DNA of 64,000 nt, from assembly GCA_014925825.1 (NCBI GenBank), contig JACGCK010000018.1, positions 434,001-498,000 on the forward strand, read 5' to 3'. This document shows, piece by piece, positions 34,802 to 46,868 of this stretch. How positions within the stretch are numbered: position 1 is the first letter of the stretch; each line of letters starts with the position of its first letter. The notes beneath the pieces were generated by a model. That model saw only the letters and a program-made list of their open reading frames with translations, made no database searches and was not told the DNA's origin. The position numbers and the translations under genes were made by a program. Origin of the DNA: Pholiota molesta (lineage: Eukaryota; Basidiomycota; Agaricomycetes; Agaricales; Strophariaceae).

Positions 34802-36797
34802 CTAATCGCTGTACAACACCAGCGCCCAGATGATACCCGCACTGAGCAGGACGACCACCGAGAACGCCGCGGCCACATACAAGAACAGCTCGCGCTGGGT
34901 GATCTCCTTCCCGCCGTCCTGCAGCCGCGACGCCGACACCGTCCCGTTCGCAACCCCCGCGCGGAGCGTGTCCATGCGCTGCTTCTTCGCCAGCGCCGCG
35001 TCCACCTCCTGCTGGCGGAGCACGACCTGCGTGCGCGGGTCGGACGGGTCCAGCGTCTGCTTGCCCGTCTCCTTGGAGAAGGCGACGAAGGAGGGGTAGT
35101 AGTGTTCGCACCACGACTCGATCTACACAGCGAATCAGTTGATGTCGATGAGCGAGCTGAGACGGGAAAACGGACCTTGCCACAAGCGATAGAGATGCGG
35201 ATGAAGTTGGGGTCGGAAGGCAGCGCCTTGGCGTGGATGCGGCGCGCGTATTCACGGAACACCAGACCCACTTCCCGCGGATTCGTCGACCGCATGATAA
35301 GCTACGACGAAAAACACGCGTCAGTCCGCAATTCACATCCACACACCGGGAGCCACCTACGTTGGCCGCCACCGCTTTGCGGATCTTGATATTCCGCTGG
35401 AACATCTCCTTGTTCATGAAGCACAGCTCCAGAGTCGCGATCGCCATCGCAGCGGGGATCGCGCAGAAGTTGAAGACGCTCTGGTTCTTCAGCATCCGGA
35501 GGTAGTCCAGGGAGTCCACCGCGTGCCGCAGCGCGTCCAGCACCATCCCGCTCTGCGCGTACGTCGCGCGCCGCACCACGTCGGGGTCCGTGCTCGTCAT
35601 CTCCTTCATCTCCTTGAAGCCGTACTCCGCCTTGCCCCAGATTTCGCGCGGCCAGAAATAGCGTTTGTCGTCGACGTCTTCGCGCAAGTCACGGATGATG
35701 TTCGTCTTTTGGAGGAGGAGACCCATGGAGTTGCTCAGCTCGAGCTGAGAGCCGATGTAGGGTGCCTCCTTCCCTGAGGCGGCGAATATCCGTGAGAGAC
35801 CCTCGCCGACGAGGCCAGCGACATAATGACAGTAAAGATCGTACTCCGCAATAGTTTCGAGGTAGATGGATCCAGTCGTCGCTGCTTTATGCGCGTAATC
35901 GGCCATTCCAGTCTCCATTTTGGTAGTGATATCAATGATAACATTTTTATATCTAAAAGAAACGCGTCAATTCAATCCTGCATACGGAAAACGCCGAGAA
36001 AGAACATGTCCCCTGAAACGAATGACAAAAATAAAAGGTTATGAAAACGCACTCAGGTAGGAGTCTATTGACTTCTTCGACAACCGTGTCGTATTCTACA
36101 AGTAGCTGGCGGTCTTTCTCCGCAGGGCCGCAGCCGTCATAATTCCACCCTGGTGTGACGGTGTGGACGTGGAAGGAGCGCAAAATTGGCTGCTTTATGT
36201 GGTCGGGGATGGTCATATCATCTTCAATCGTGTCGAGACCACGTAGAACGAGATAGAATAGAGCAATCTTCGTAGGCAGTTGTCAGTTTAGATATTTAGA
36301 CGCGAATCTTAGCAAGCGAAAATAATAAAACACGGTCGTGCCTCGACGTGTCGAGAATCCAGGTGGTTCCGTGATCCCTTCTAGAGGGTCGACACGTAAC
36401 GCGTCTGGCTGGCAAACATGGCTATTCCATCCTTTTTTATCAGATACCAAAGGGTATCGGGAGAAGACTCAGGTGATGACACATGGGTCGGGCGGCACAT
36501 AGTTTACAAGCCCGATGCTGCTCTCCTCGGAAGTGCCAGGGGCTTAAAAGAAGTCTATTTGCTCACCGTCCGTGCTAAATCTCCCTCTAACTCCTTAATG
36601 ACCGCTGAGAAACTTCTGCTCGTCATGTCGAGGAACTCCCAACACCGGCGCATCGACTGCCTGTCCCACCCAGAAGTAGGGTGCTCCTTTAGCGCGGCGA
36701 TGTCCCGCTTTTGCTCATGATAGATGTAGAACTGGATGAGGGTCCTGAACTCGAGGGGATGGGTGAGGAGCAGAGCGAGCCAGTTGGTGATACCCAT
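34802..36797 (-). CDS. ERG9: squalene synthase
   Basis: Farnesyl-diphosphate farnesyltransferase: joins two farnesyl diphosphates and reduces the product to squalene at the ER membrane, the first committed step to sterols and triterpenes. Seen: exon 1 MGITNWLALLLTHPLEF...GWDRQSMRRCWEFLDMTSRSF; first Asp-rich motif [21 protein letters not shown]; second motif [34 protein letters not shown]; and a C-terminal membrane anchor AAAFSVVVLLSAGIIWAL ending YSD (stop at 34,802). Full length, near 480 residues. The first intron (about 36,268-36,566) is near 300 bases, far longer than its neighbours. It faces a small gene at 36,960, with 162 bases between the start codons. Confidence 0.92.
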
Positions 36798-36959
36798 GGT
36801 GTGTGCGGGAAAGGAGTCGTATGTGAGAGGACGCTTTTTAAAAACCCTCGTACGATTTTGTCACCCCACATTCGCTGGCTTTAAATAGGACTGCCTTTTC
36901 CGGGCCCACAGGCGCACTCGGCCCGCTCCCTGCCGTCATTTTCTTCTCCAACGCCCACC

Positions 36960-37184
36960 ATGGATCCCCCGCTCTCACCGCCGGTCCACATACACCCCAT
37001 TGCATCCACGCCAATCACACTCAAGGCCACCCAAAAGCGCCTGGAGGACTTTTTGGAGGATTTCCAGGCCAGGAGCACGTCTGCCCAGGGCGGCAACACA
37101 GCGGTGACCGTGCAGCTGCAAAAATTGACCGATGCGCTCAAGGAAGAACGCAAGGCAAAGAAGGAGCGTAAAGAAAACCTCTGA
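36960..37184 (+). CDS. small coiled-coil protein, unknown function
   Basis: A 74-residue single-exon frame, starting in a strong context (CCACCATGG) and ending KKERKENL. Not recognised. A Pro-rich start (MDPPLSPPVHIHP) leads into a charged heptad-like helix (KATQKRLEDFLEDFQ, VQLQKLTDALKEERKAKKE). The helix register suggests a coiled-coil partner subunit. It is divergently paired with ERG9, sharing a 162-base promoter. The base composition and start context favour a real gene. Confidence 0.6.
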   Translation: MDPPLSPPVHIHPIASTPITLKATQKRLEDFLEDFQARSTSAQGGNTAVTVQLQKLTDALKEERKAKKERKENL

Positions 37185-39175
37185 CATCAGCCTCGAGTCT
37201 TTCGTTTGAAACTCTCAGTGAGTACAAGGCTGTCCTGTTTCTTGCTTTTGGCTTTCATTAATCATCTTGGGTACGCACAGCCTATACTTATATGACCTGA
37301 GACATCAAATTCTCAGTTTCTGTTTGGTTTCCGTTCTCGAAACGACATCAGACGTCCTATCGAGGCTAGAACTGACTCGTGGTCCAAGGACCTAACGTTG
37401 ACGACTATACCGCTGTATCATCTCCTTTTACCACCCATGCAATATCTACCATGAAACAGCGTCACCCGACCAGAACCACGGCTCGTCGGCTGCAGTATCT
37501 CGTGTGTACGGCCAATGATAAAAGTCACGCTGATGCCCCAAAGGCTTGACTCACTAAAGGCGCTCACAGCTCGCCAACCTTCTGAATCAGATCTAGGCAG
37601 TCAAATATCAATGTTCAAAATAATCAACGTCGATGGTGGTTGACCTCGGCGCAGATCTGACAACGTAGAACAGGATGCGACACTCTCCGCCCTTTCAGAC
37701 TCATCCTGCAGTGCGCCCAACTATGATGCGGGTCACCTGTATTCAACCATGGGATCGTTCCAGCGTTTACATATTGCCGCTTCATCGACGATCTGATCGT
37801 CATGGAAATTCGTCTGATGTTCCTCCATTGTCGTGTCCTACATATATCCTCAGTGCCTGAGGCGCTCACCGAACATGAAGTGGCAACTGAATCTGTCAGA
37901 GAAAACAAAAATAAAACGTCATTCATGAACGAGAGACGTACCTCTAGCGCCGGCGCGCGCGCAACGCACAGGCGCAGCAGTAGTAGCAATACTTAGTCGC
38001 AGTAGTCGCAGTCGTATTCACGAAGTTGACGTGACGGATCAGACGCGGTGCAGCGCGACCACCGACGGACCTATTCCTGACGCAGCGCAGCGCATCGTTG
38101 CGCAGTCCCTGGGCTCGCGCTCTGGACGCGCACTCGTTTTCGCAGCAGCGGAAACAGCGCTCGCCGGCTGGAAGGGTGTAGAACCTACCGCACTGTTCAT
38201 TTATGGGATTGCGGAATACGGGTCTCAGTCGCCATTCTCGTCGGAGTGGACTCAGCCTGGTGTTATGGTGCTGTACCTCCGATCCTGTTTCCTCCTTCAG
38301 CGCTTCAGCCCCCACTCGCTTGATAGCGGATTGGATCTCTTACTAGTATTAAGCATGGTTCTGTAATGAGAATCTTTATCAATGATTCGATATGCAACTG
38401 CGTCATCTCTGTTACTACAGTCAAAATAGTGTCTGCTAAAAACACGCAGAACTGATGATCTTAAAATCCTGCTCTGCAAATTCAGGCAGGTAACTAATAA
38501 CAGATTTGACATCACAGTCGCAGAAATTATAATAGATGATATAATCCAATTCGCATTCTCTGTACAACTTTCGTTCAGTTTCCTCCACCAGGCCTCATCA
38601 ATGATAATGTAAAATCATCTTATGCAGCTGATTTTTGCTGATATCCAAAAGAGAAAGCGCCTGCGAAAGAACCAAATGCACCGGTAGTTACATTTCCGTC
38701 GTTTTGAGCAGCACAGCACTTATAGTTTTTGTGCCGATGTTCAAATAAAAACTGTGGCAGTGATTGTTCTATTCAAGTTCAAGTTAAGCGCAATAGGCGG
38801 TCTTGCTTTCCAGCGAAGGAAATATTCTCCTAAGGCACTGCCTCAATACTAATTTTAATGTGATTCGAATCCTTGATCAATCGCAGTGCATCATCAAGCA
38901 TTCATGCATCAAGGACCAAAATATGTTTATTAGAAATTGAAATAAATAAGAAAGGTACGTGCTGGACGTATGGCAAAAAAAGATGGCTATAATCTTCTAC
39001 TGCTATTCAAAATTTGTGTTAAACTGCTGTCTCTAAAATTATTGTTCGGGCATCTATTGAATATGAAGGCCTGTGGATTGAGCCCGGATCAATCCAACGC
39101 AGTCGTCGGTGGCACCGCCACTCCGTGCGCCACATTACTTTGATCATGTATCAGGCTGGGGGTCCCGGGAAGGCA
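37185..39175. other. gene-poor stretch
   Basis: About 2 kb. Short frames occur (e.g. 38,031-38,366 plus and the overlapping 37,944-38,315 minus) but show no conserved motif, signal peptide or splice pattern. The second half is AT-rich. Nothing can be supported. Confidence 0.4.
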
Positions 39176-39895
39176 TCAATCTATGTCCCTACCGCTGAGG
39201 AACAGGATCGTCGCCAAAACCGATGGCTCGAAGAAACCAGAGTTGAATGCTGACATGGCCAACTGCAGAGTGACTTGCGCATTGTTTCGCGTGATGCGGG
39301 CTAATTCCCCAGCTGCACTGGTGTCTTCGCCATGAAGCTGATCGAAATGATGGATTTGGAAGCTATGAGTCCTGGATATCATCGGGAGAAAAGGAAGCGA
39401 GGGCTTACGCAGACGGCGTTGCCGCGAGGAATCCAACTATAAGTGCGTCCGCCAACGACCATGCTTCGGCGCCTATATGATTACTTGTATGAGCGCAACT
39501 GAGGTATCAGAAAAATTCACTTTGTCAACTCACCTTTTATCTTGTGACAGTCTGAGCCATTGTCCAGTCCTTTGCAGTTCAACAATGCCACTGGCTTGTA
39601 TCGTAGCATGGCGCTGCCAGTAGATGATTGCGAACATCTCTCCGTTTCGACGAGAGATTGTGGTAGATGTTGAGTTCGTGTTCACACTGAAATAAGGAGT
39701 CGAATTGGCGCCGTAAACGTTGCAAGTCAGGATGTTGGAGTTGGTCATAACGAAGTTGAAGGTCGTCGATGCTGGGATGTTATCCATGGTGGGTAGTGCA
39801 CCGAACGTCGGTGGCGTGGTATTATTTGACGCCCAACCGCTTTGGTCACGGGAGTCTTGCGCGCCCCAAGCAGCTGCGAATGGATTGGTGTACAT
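39176..39895 (-). CDS. DUF6593 family protein
   Basis: Small basidiomycete-specific family of unknown function. Three exons. Exon 1 is 39,895 to about 39,535: MYTNPFAAAWGAQ...STTISRRNGEMFAIIYWQRH...LRLSQDKR. Exon 2 is 39,472-39,409: RRSMVVGGRTYSWIPRGNAVC. Exon 3 is 39,337-39,176: LHGEDTSAAGELARITRNN...FFEPSVLATILFLSGRDID. The FEPSVLATILFLSGRDID ending and the YSWIPRG core are typical of the family. Using the GATCAG acceptor at 39,338 keeps the frame; the nearer AG would break it. About 195 residues. No signal peptide. Confidence 0.75.
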
Positions 39896-42193
39896 GTCGA
39901 TGATCGAGTATCAGGTAAGAGTAGAGCAAGAGAAAAGTGGGTGTTTGATTGTGGTTTATCACAGTGGTTTGGCGCTCTTAATATACAAAATGAAGCATAA
40001 CACTGTGAATACTATGGAGCGCGCAGATGCAGAACTGAAGTTTTGAAAGCACCATCAAGCGCCGAGGTGAGACGTAAAAAAATACACAGGTCGGCCACTG
40101 TGGCAATATGCAGTGAGACCGAATGGCGTCGTGTTCCTTCAGTCATAATGCGATCCACCAGGAGGATATGGGACTCTAGAATGTACCGATTTCATCAGTC
40201 TCCGATACACCGAGACTCCTCGTCAACTCACCATCTCCCCAAATCCGTGCCGCTGCGTGATAACCTGTCTCCCAGTCGGCCACTCTCTGTTGTGTCTCGG
40301 TTGGATGTTGGTACCATATCACAGGACTCAGAATTTGATTGTGCGCTTTGTAAAGCTCGACTTTGCTATCAGTAAGAAAGAAAATGATGACACAGAATTA
40401 ATTCGCTAGATGTAAGTGTCGGTCAAGCACGACCGCTTCTACCTCTCTTGATCACATTGCGAGCTGCGGAATATAAAATCATACTCAAACCTAATCGATA
40501 TCGGATGGTTATGCATTTGCCGTAGGACACGTATGTTTTTTTGTGTTTTTCGAAGTGAGTTGAATATTCAGTAGGGGCATATGTCCCTGCAGCTACGGTA
40601 TTTGATCTACCGTGAAATTCGAATAACCCATACTCTCCTGAATGATAGAGCCAGGTCATAATTGAAAGCCAATCTTTCATCCCATCATTTCCGCTGCGGT
40701 TCAGGAAGTGAGGCACGTAAGGATCACAAAGACATGCACTACTTACTAGGGTATTAGAAGACGTTGCAGTTGCCACTTAACATAGCTTAAACCATGACAC
40801 AAATTTCAGCATTAGGCTTGAGCTTGAGCCCTTGGGTCAGTCTCAGAAAGGACCTGATAACATCAAGATGTAAGATGGGAAATGTTTGACTGTTTTTTCC
40901 ACAAACATGAACCTAGGAAGACTTCGAAAACCGGCTTTACTTTCATTCTCCTTGGGCGTCACCTAACGGACGACGACGGCCCGACGAGATCTTGATGGAG
41001 TTGAGCCAATCATGCATGTGCCGCCATCCAGCCGTCGCAATCGCGTGTATGTATGCGTATCGGCGCTTGATGAAGCGGGTCTTGCTGGTGAAGATACATA
41101 CCATGCCACTGAAGCTTGAAGCTTGAAGCTTGAAGACTTGGTGCTTCGGAAGTTTAAAAAATCCGCGCCAACTCGAAAAGTTGACGCATAAGGCCTCCAG
41201 GAACCAGGATCTAAGATCATCTGATAGTCATTTATGATTGCAGTAGTCGTATATCCCAACGGCACTGGAGTCTACACCGGATCAGACACAACGCTGTGCC
41301 ACGCGGAGTGGGACCGTAGTCCAGTACTACTACTACTACTGCGTATGAACAGCTTGAACTAAATCTGATACCAGGCCCCGAATCCCCAGATCTGCTTACC
41401 AATGGGGCAGTGTATATCCAAGAGGCACTAGATTGCTTCAGAATACTCAGAACACTGGGTCTGTTGTGCCATGCACAACAGGATACGCATCTCGATCCCG
41501 CAGATGACACGGTGCATAGAAATACGCACCGCGTCGGCTCCATTCTTCTTGCTGCATTGACACTACCGCCAGGCACCGATGCGCACCACGCCCTCCGAGC
41601 TCACAAGGATCTGTAGATTGAATCTGATTGATACGCCCATGATATCATTGACAGCCCGGAATGGGAAGTTGTATACCAGCCACAGAACTCAAGTGCGTCA
41701 GTGTATGGATGATCAAATATACGAAAGACAAGGATCATCGGTCGTTTTTTTAATGATACATTCGTATGCTATCGCCGCATTGAGGACGGCTTTTATGGTC
41801 AATTCATGACATGATCAACTCGCCCTCTGCCGTCGTCTGTCAGGTTCAATCATTTCCAGATGCGAGCGCTCACTGTCGTCCGTCGGGAAACTGGATGCGC
41901 ATATGCGGGTTCCGGTGGCATGAATATGCAAAACGTCATCTGCATAGCATCATATTCTACGGCACCAATACCAGTGCTCAATACAACTTAACGTTGCTTT
42001 GACATGTGATTTTTGGAAATATAGCGCAGCCGCCCTTAGAGCTGGTGTCAAAACGTTAGAAAAACGAACTTAAGAGGGGGCAGGGCACATTCCAATTTTT
42101 TTTACGGCCAACGCAAGTCATTAAGAGAAATCAAATATTAAGGAAGAATTTGCATCAGGGTTAAAAGTAGCGCTGAAGACATAAAATTACTAT
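39896..42193. other. gene-poor stretch
   Basis: No supported gene. A 117-residue minus-strand frame at 40,423-40,776 (MATATSSNTLVSSACLCDP...) is the longest but has no recognised motif. A heptamer microsatellite (GAAGCTT, four copies) lies at 41,111-41,142 and a short CTA triplet run near 41,320-41,340. Confidence 0.4.
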
Positions 42194-42203
42194 GGGTCCT
42201 TCT
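42194..42203. repeat. left target-site duplication (10 bp)
   Basis: GGGTCCTTCT immediately before the element end GGGCACC. An identical copy lies at 44,179-44,188 immediately after the other end. Confidence 0.85.
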
Positions 42204-44178
42204 GGGCACCATTATTTTAGCGTGGGTGAGCGTGACGCAGCGTGAGGTAGCGTGAACGAGCGTGCGTTAGCGTGAGTACTAGCGTGCGCTAGCGTGACGT
42301 CGTAAACCGCCTTTGCGGCCGTTCCGCGTCATCCAAGACTTCCCCAGCCACCAGAATTGGCGTAGGCGTGTCTTAGGCATCCCTGGTTGCATTACAAAAC
42401 AAAACATACCATTAAGCAATATAATTCAAGGTCATTGAAGTCTTGGGATGAGTGTGTGTAAGCGTGGCCTAGCGTGCCGCTAGCGTGCGCTTGCGTGTAT
42501 TAGCGTGAGTCCACTCTGCTGCTCACGCCGACACTGAACTTCCAAGTCTGACATCTCCACGGCCCACGCGCTCAACGCCCTCACAGCGCACGGCACAGCG
42601 GCCACATGGTTAAATAGCCGGTATGACGCACGAGCTATCCCAAATTCACCGAGATGGTAAGACTCATACGTCAACGGATTTGGACGCTTTTGCTTATAAC
42701 TTGGTCAGTTCGCGTTCGATAATTCTGATTTTTTTTGCGTTAAATAGGTAGCATAAACACCTCCTTTTACGCAGTTTTACGGGACGTATAAAAATTTAAT
42801 GCGTGAGAGGCGGGTAAAAGCGTTTAAAATGAGTAGAAAAGATGAATATGTGAATAGCTTGATGAATTTCTGGCCAAATAATTTACGTCGATCAGTATAT
42901 TGTTCCAATACGCGGTGCGCTTCCGCACAGGTAAACTTATTACTATGTTATTACTATGTGCTGCACGGAGGCATGTTTCTTAATGACAACAACGAATTGA
43001 CTTGTGGGTGAGTAGGGAATGGTGCGTCATTGCGGGGAAACGTTCGTGAGCGTCGTGACATTGTTCAATCAATATCAGTTATATACATATTGAAAATTAT
43101 AAGACATTGGTTATACTATTCTATGTGCAAAGGAGCAAAAAACAAATTGGAGGCTGTAAGAACAGATATGTGTACAGATGAATATATTTGTCTTAGGCGC
43201 TCATAAGCATGGATAAGTATGTGTTTTCTCTGTATATATACTCTAAGCGTAGACCAGCGTGGAGTAGCGTGCAGCGGGAAAGTAGCGTGAGGTAGCGTGA
43301 GGTAGCGTGAGGTAGCGTGATCTGGCGTGAGGTAGCGTGAAGGTAGCGTGAAGTCGCGTGGAGGTAGCGTGGAGGTAGCGTGATGCTAGCGTGAAGGTAG
43401 CGTGGAGTAGCGTGGCCTCGTATGAGCAACTGAGTTGATCTTCATATAAATTAACTTGGAACAATGCAGGAAGTCATGAATATTATTACTGTATTGTATA
43501 TACTCTATTCTGCGCAAGCGTTGCATAAGTGCAATGGTTTTCGGTGCTCGGCGAGATATTTATCTTTGTTTGCTTAAACCTTCCGAGTATACCAGACAGC
43601 CCAACAAGCATTTTATTCTTTGTAACGTCTTGATCTATGAGACACAAAATCTAACAGATAGATAATAACTTAATACCTACATTTTTCCATGGACTTATTT
43701 GGCTGTCTTGGACGACAAAAAATCTGGTGGCTGCATTGCGAATAATAATGTGTCACAGAAATAATGTAACGTGTGACAGATTTGTTTTAGCACTAATTCT
43801 GGTCTGTGCGCCCGCTACATGAACTAAACGTCTAAACAAAACATATATTTGGAGAGCATATTATCTATTGGACTGAATATCAAGAGAAATAATGATGCGG
43901 AAGTGTTTTAGGAGAGATAATGAGCATCTAAAGTCCATAAGTTACTAGATAATCCATTTTCTGACTCTCTTGGCCCAAAGAAATTTGGAAAGTGGTATTT
44001 TTACGAGGCCAGTATATCTACAGTACATCTAGTACCGTTGAACCGACTCTCGAGGCCACACAGCGTCGGGAATTGGGCAAATGATGTTTGCTAGCGTCGG
44101 CTAGCGTGGGCTAGCGTGCACGTGACTCACGCTAGCTACACGCTAGCCACGCTAATCCACGCGAAAATCTAGTTGCCC
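42204..44178. mobile_element. non-autonomous DNA transposon with TAGCGTG subterminal repeats
   Basis: A 1,975-base element bounded by a perfect 10-base direct repeat (42,194-42,203 / 44,179-44,188). The ends are imperfect inverted repeats: left GGGCACCATTATTTTAGCGTG; right, read inward, GGGCAACTAGATTTTCGCGTG then GATTAGCGTGG. Inside are about 27 forward copies of AGCGTG (mostly TAGCGTG) in clusters at 42,218-42,300, 42,455-42,510, 43,247-43,425 and 44,092-44,130. The last three units at the right end are reversed (CACGCTA). No transposase-like frame is present. Target duplications of 8-10 bases occur in hAT, Mutator-like and KDZ groups; I cannot choose among them. Confidence 0.85.
43247..43425 (+). 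repeat. central TAGCGTG array
   Basis: Densest cluster in the transposon-like element. Thirteen AGCGTG units spaced mostly 10-11 bases apart (GGTAGCGTGA pattern), all in one direction, with variants such as TGGCGTG and TCGCGTG between them. Confidence 0.85.
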
Positions 44179-44188
44179 GGGTCCTTCT
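44179..44188. repeat. right target-site duplication (10 bp)
   Basis: GGGTCCTTCT, identical to 42,194-42,203, directly after the element end TTGCCC. Confidence 0.85.
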
Positions 44189-45354
44189 ATGTGTTGCTTT
44201 CCATTTTTTGGGGACCACTCATCAAACTCAAAGCTACCCAATTGAATACGGGTAAAGAAGACGAGCCAATTCAGTCTTATTTCAGACAATTCTCATATTC
44301 ACCGCGAAGAATTGAGAAACCGCGTAAAGACATACTCATCTAGCGCCTACTTTCCCTTCTACCAGCGGCTGAGATATGCAGGCAATAACGGCACATGCTT
44401 AGTACATACGTACGTCGCCGCCTGATTATAGATCTCACTTGCTTCCGATATCGAGCAGTTGCAGTCTCCAGCGTCCATGCATTGATCTCGCATTCATATG
44501 TCCTTTCTTTTCTCCTTCTAACTGCAGCCTCTGTGGAGCGAAAGGAAGGTATTAACCACGCCGTTTCCTGATCATAGATTAACGACGTCCGGCTGACCCA
44601 AAGACCGCAGCCAGACAAAAAAGACATCTCAATGGGCGCGCTGGATATGATACACTGTGTCACTTATGGTCCTTCGCGGCTCGGTCAGTGCGAGAAGAGC
44701 AGATTCAAGCAGCATGGCTTTAGTCTTGTTTCGCCTCTTCCTCATACTCGCCGAAATTTACCTGACTGCGGCCTTTGTGGACGGCTCACGACCAGAACGG
44801 CATAAGTCCATGGCCACGCCAAAAATATGACGGCCTTTCTTTCCTTCCGCAAAAGCTGCGGTCTGAAAAATTGACTGGCCGCTCTGGACATGCCCTTGTA
44901 TAGCTTCTAACTTGTCTTGTAGCGGGTAAGTATAAGAAAATTGAAATAGGTGAAACACAACTAAATCAAAACCAAGTAGAAATATGCCTTCCCTCACTGC
45001 CCGAGGTTTAAGTACCTGCTCGCAGCTGGGGTTGGTGAATGCCCGTGAAGAGCCATATATAACTGCTAGGCCAAAGACCGCACACAACACACGGCATTTG
45101 CGGGGTCGGGCTACGTAGGCGCCCAACGCTGCCATCGCCTATACATAATAACTGCTTGCCCAATCAATAACAAGGAGGGCGGCAAGCTTTAGGAAATAGG
45201 CAAAATACACCTAAAGCCAACCTAAATAAAGCCTTGCGACTCCGAACTTCGAAGTTCAAGGTGCCGGGTGCAAATTCAAAAATCATATCACGAAATTTGG
45301 AGTGGCAGTGGGTAGTAGCAAGAAAAAAAAACAGTTTTTCGATCACTGGTACAG
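44189..45354. other. gene-poor stretch, transposon / tRNA
   Basis: Short minus-strand frames (44,340-44,663; 44,758-45,135) show no recognisable motif. Just left of the tRNA, the T-run terminator for the minus strand is visible as nine A at 45,322-45,330. Nothing else is supported. Confidence 0.4.
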
Positions 45355-45428
45355 TGGCCAACGTGGGGATCGAACCCAAGACCTTCGCGTTATTAGCACG
45401 ACGCTCTAACCAGCTGAGCTAGTCGGCC
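45355..45428 (-). tRNA. tRNA-Ile (anticodon AAU)
   Basis: Intron-free 74-base cloverleaf. Acceptor GGCCGAC/GTTGGCC, D arm GCTCAGCTGGTTAGAGC, anticodon loop CTAATAA with anticodon AAT (read AAU/IAU), T loop TTCGATC. The outermost T-stem pair is a T-C mismatch. A poly-T stop follows on the minus strand. Identical in all 74 bases to the plus-strand gene at 58,274. Confidence 0.95.
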
Positions 45429-45689
45429 GATGATAGCACGGTTGCGCGTAGTGACTACACCGAGCTCTCCTAAATTGATTGCGAAATAAAGTCAAAAGGT
45501 TCCCTGCCCAGAATCCCATACGCTCATGGCAGTAAAAAAATTCGTGTATGTATGAATGAAGCCGCGAAACAGTCAAGGAGATATGTAGGGTACTGAAGAA
45601 GGGAAAATGGAAAATGGAAGGTTATGTACAAAGGACCACGGAATAAGACAATAATTACACGGAAGTGGGAACGCATCTATCTGCTACGG

Positions 45690-46697
45690 CTACCCCTGGT
45701 CCATCTCATCGCCGCCCTCGTCCACCTGCGCGGCCCCATTCCACCACACCACCGGCCCCAGCCCCTGCTCCGCAATCGAACACTACAAAACACCAAAAAA
45801 AAAAACATCAGCATCCATCCGAACCCCAAGTACATTCGACAGCGCACGCACACAAACCACATACGGCGGCCGCTTCGTCTCATGCTTGACCTGCACGCCC
45901 TCCGCGACGCGCGGCGGGCCCGGCTCGTCGTCGCAGAACGCGTCGCTCTCGACGCGCGCGCGCAGGACCTCGCCCTGGTCGATGTACATGCGCGCGGCGA
46001 CGGGCGTGTCGAGCAGCGCGGTGGGGGAGGTGAGGTCGGAGTCGGGGAGCCAGAAGTGGGCGCGCTCGTTTGGGTCGCTGGGGGTGCGGGATTAGTGAGT
46101 TGTGGGTTGAGAGGGAGGGGGGGAGGGGGAGGGTGGGGGGAGAGGGTGCTTACAAGGCGGAGGGCTGGGGGAGGTAGGCGACGGGGATATAGATGTCGTC
46201 GAAAAAGCCGACTGTCACTGTCCGCGCGTGAGTGGATGAGACCAGCGACATGAACGAATGAGATAACGCACGTCTAATGCCATCTTCATCCGACGACTTG
46301 ACCTTGGCCACGATGACCTCTGACGTGAACGGCCGGAACACCACCAGCCTAAACACCACTGCCCCCCACACCGTCAGGACACGCACACCACACACGACGA
46401 GGAAGAAAAAGGGCGGCGGACCTCGGTACCACAGAAACCCGTCGCCGTAGCGCACCTTGCCCTCGCCCGCCTCCGCGAGGTCGAAGACGCAGATGCACAG
46501 GCCGACGTCGTGCAGCACGCGGTTCGCGTACTTTTTGTTGAGCTCCGCGATGAGCGCGTCCTCGGGGGGCGCGCCGAAGTTGGTCGGGTGGACGGCCACC
46601 GTGTCCTAGACGGGTAGGGCGTGAGTCAGTCACGCCCGCAGCGCCGCGTCAGCAGCCCGGCGGATGCACGCACCTTGAGCACGGACAGACAGAACAT
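45690..46697 (-). CDS. RPC25: RNA polymerase III subunit Rpc25 (RPB7 family)
   Basis: Stalk subunit of RNA polymerase III, acting with Rpc17 in initiation. Seen: MFCLSVLK | DTVAVHPTNFG, then ELNKKYANRVLHDVGLCICVFD, GDGFLWYR, FRPFTSEVIVAKV (end of the N-terminal domain), VGFFDDIYIPVAYLPQPSAL, an OB-fold half with MYIDQGEVLRARVESDAFCDD, and the end PVVWWNGAAQVDEGG, stop at 45,690-45,692. About five exons. Full length at about 215-220 residues. The start matches the MF.LS.LKDTV opening usual for the family. It is divergent from the carrier gene at 46,869, with 171 bases between start codons. Confidence 0.88.
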
Positions 46698-46868
46698 GTT
46701 GCAGGGATATACGGTCGGCGAGTGGGGCTACGGGGACATGCGGGCGCGCAGGTCGTCGTCGCCGTCGTCGGTGAGGTGCATGGCGGGCAACGCACGGCGG
46801 AATCTTATCGCGCCTTTTTTGGACCCGCGCACGTGACGTGTGAAAAAATAAGGAGGGGCACCACTCCT

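Noticed and set aside
38031..38366. A 111-residue plus-strand frame
   Set aside because: No motif, splice pattern or start context; an equally long antisense frame overlaps it.
39338..39408. Apparent frameshift between exons 2 and 3 of the DUF6593 gene
   Set aside because: Using the acceptor GATCAG at 39,338 instead of the nearer AG restores the frame and the family signature.
43247..43425. TAGCGTG array as an interstitial telomere or a CRISPR-like array
   Set aside because: The unit is not TTAGGG-like, spacing is irregular, and the arrays fall inside an element with target duplications; there are no unique spacers or cas genes.
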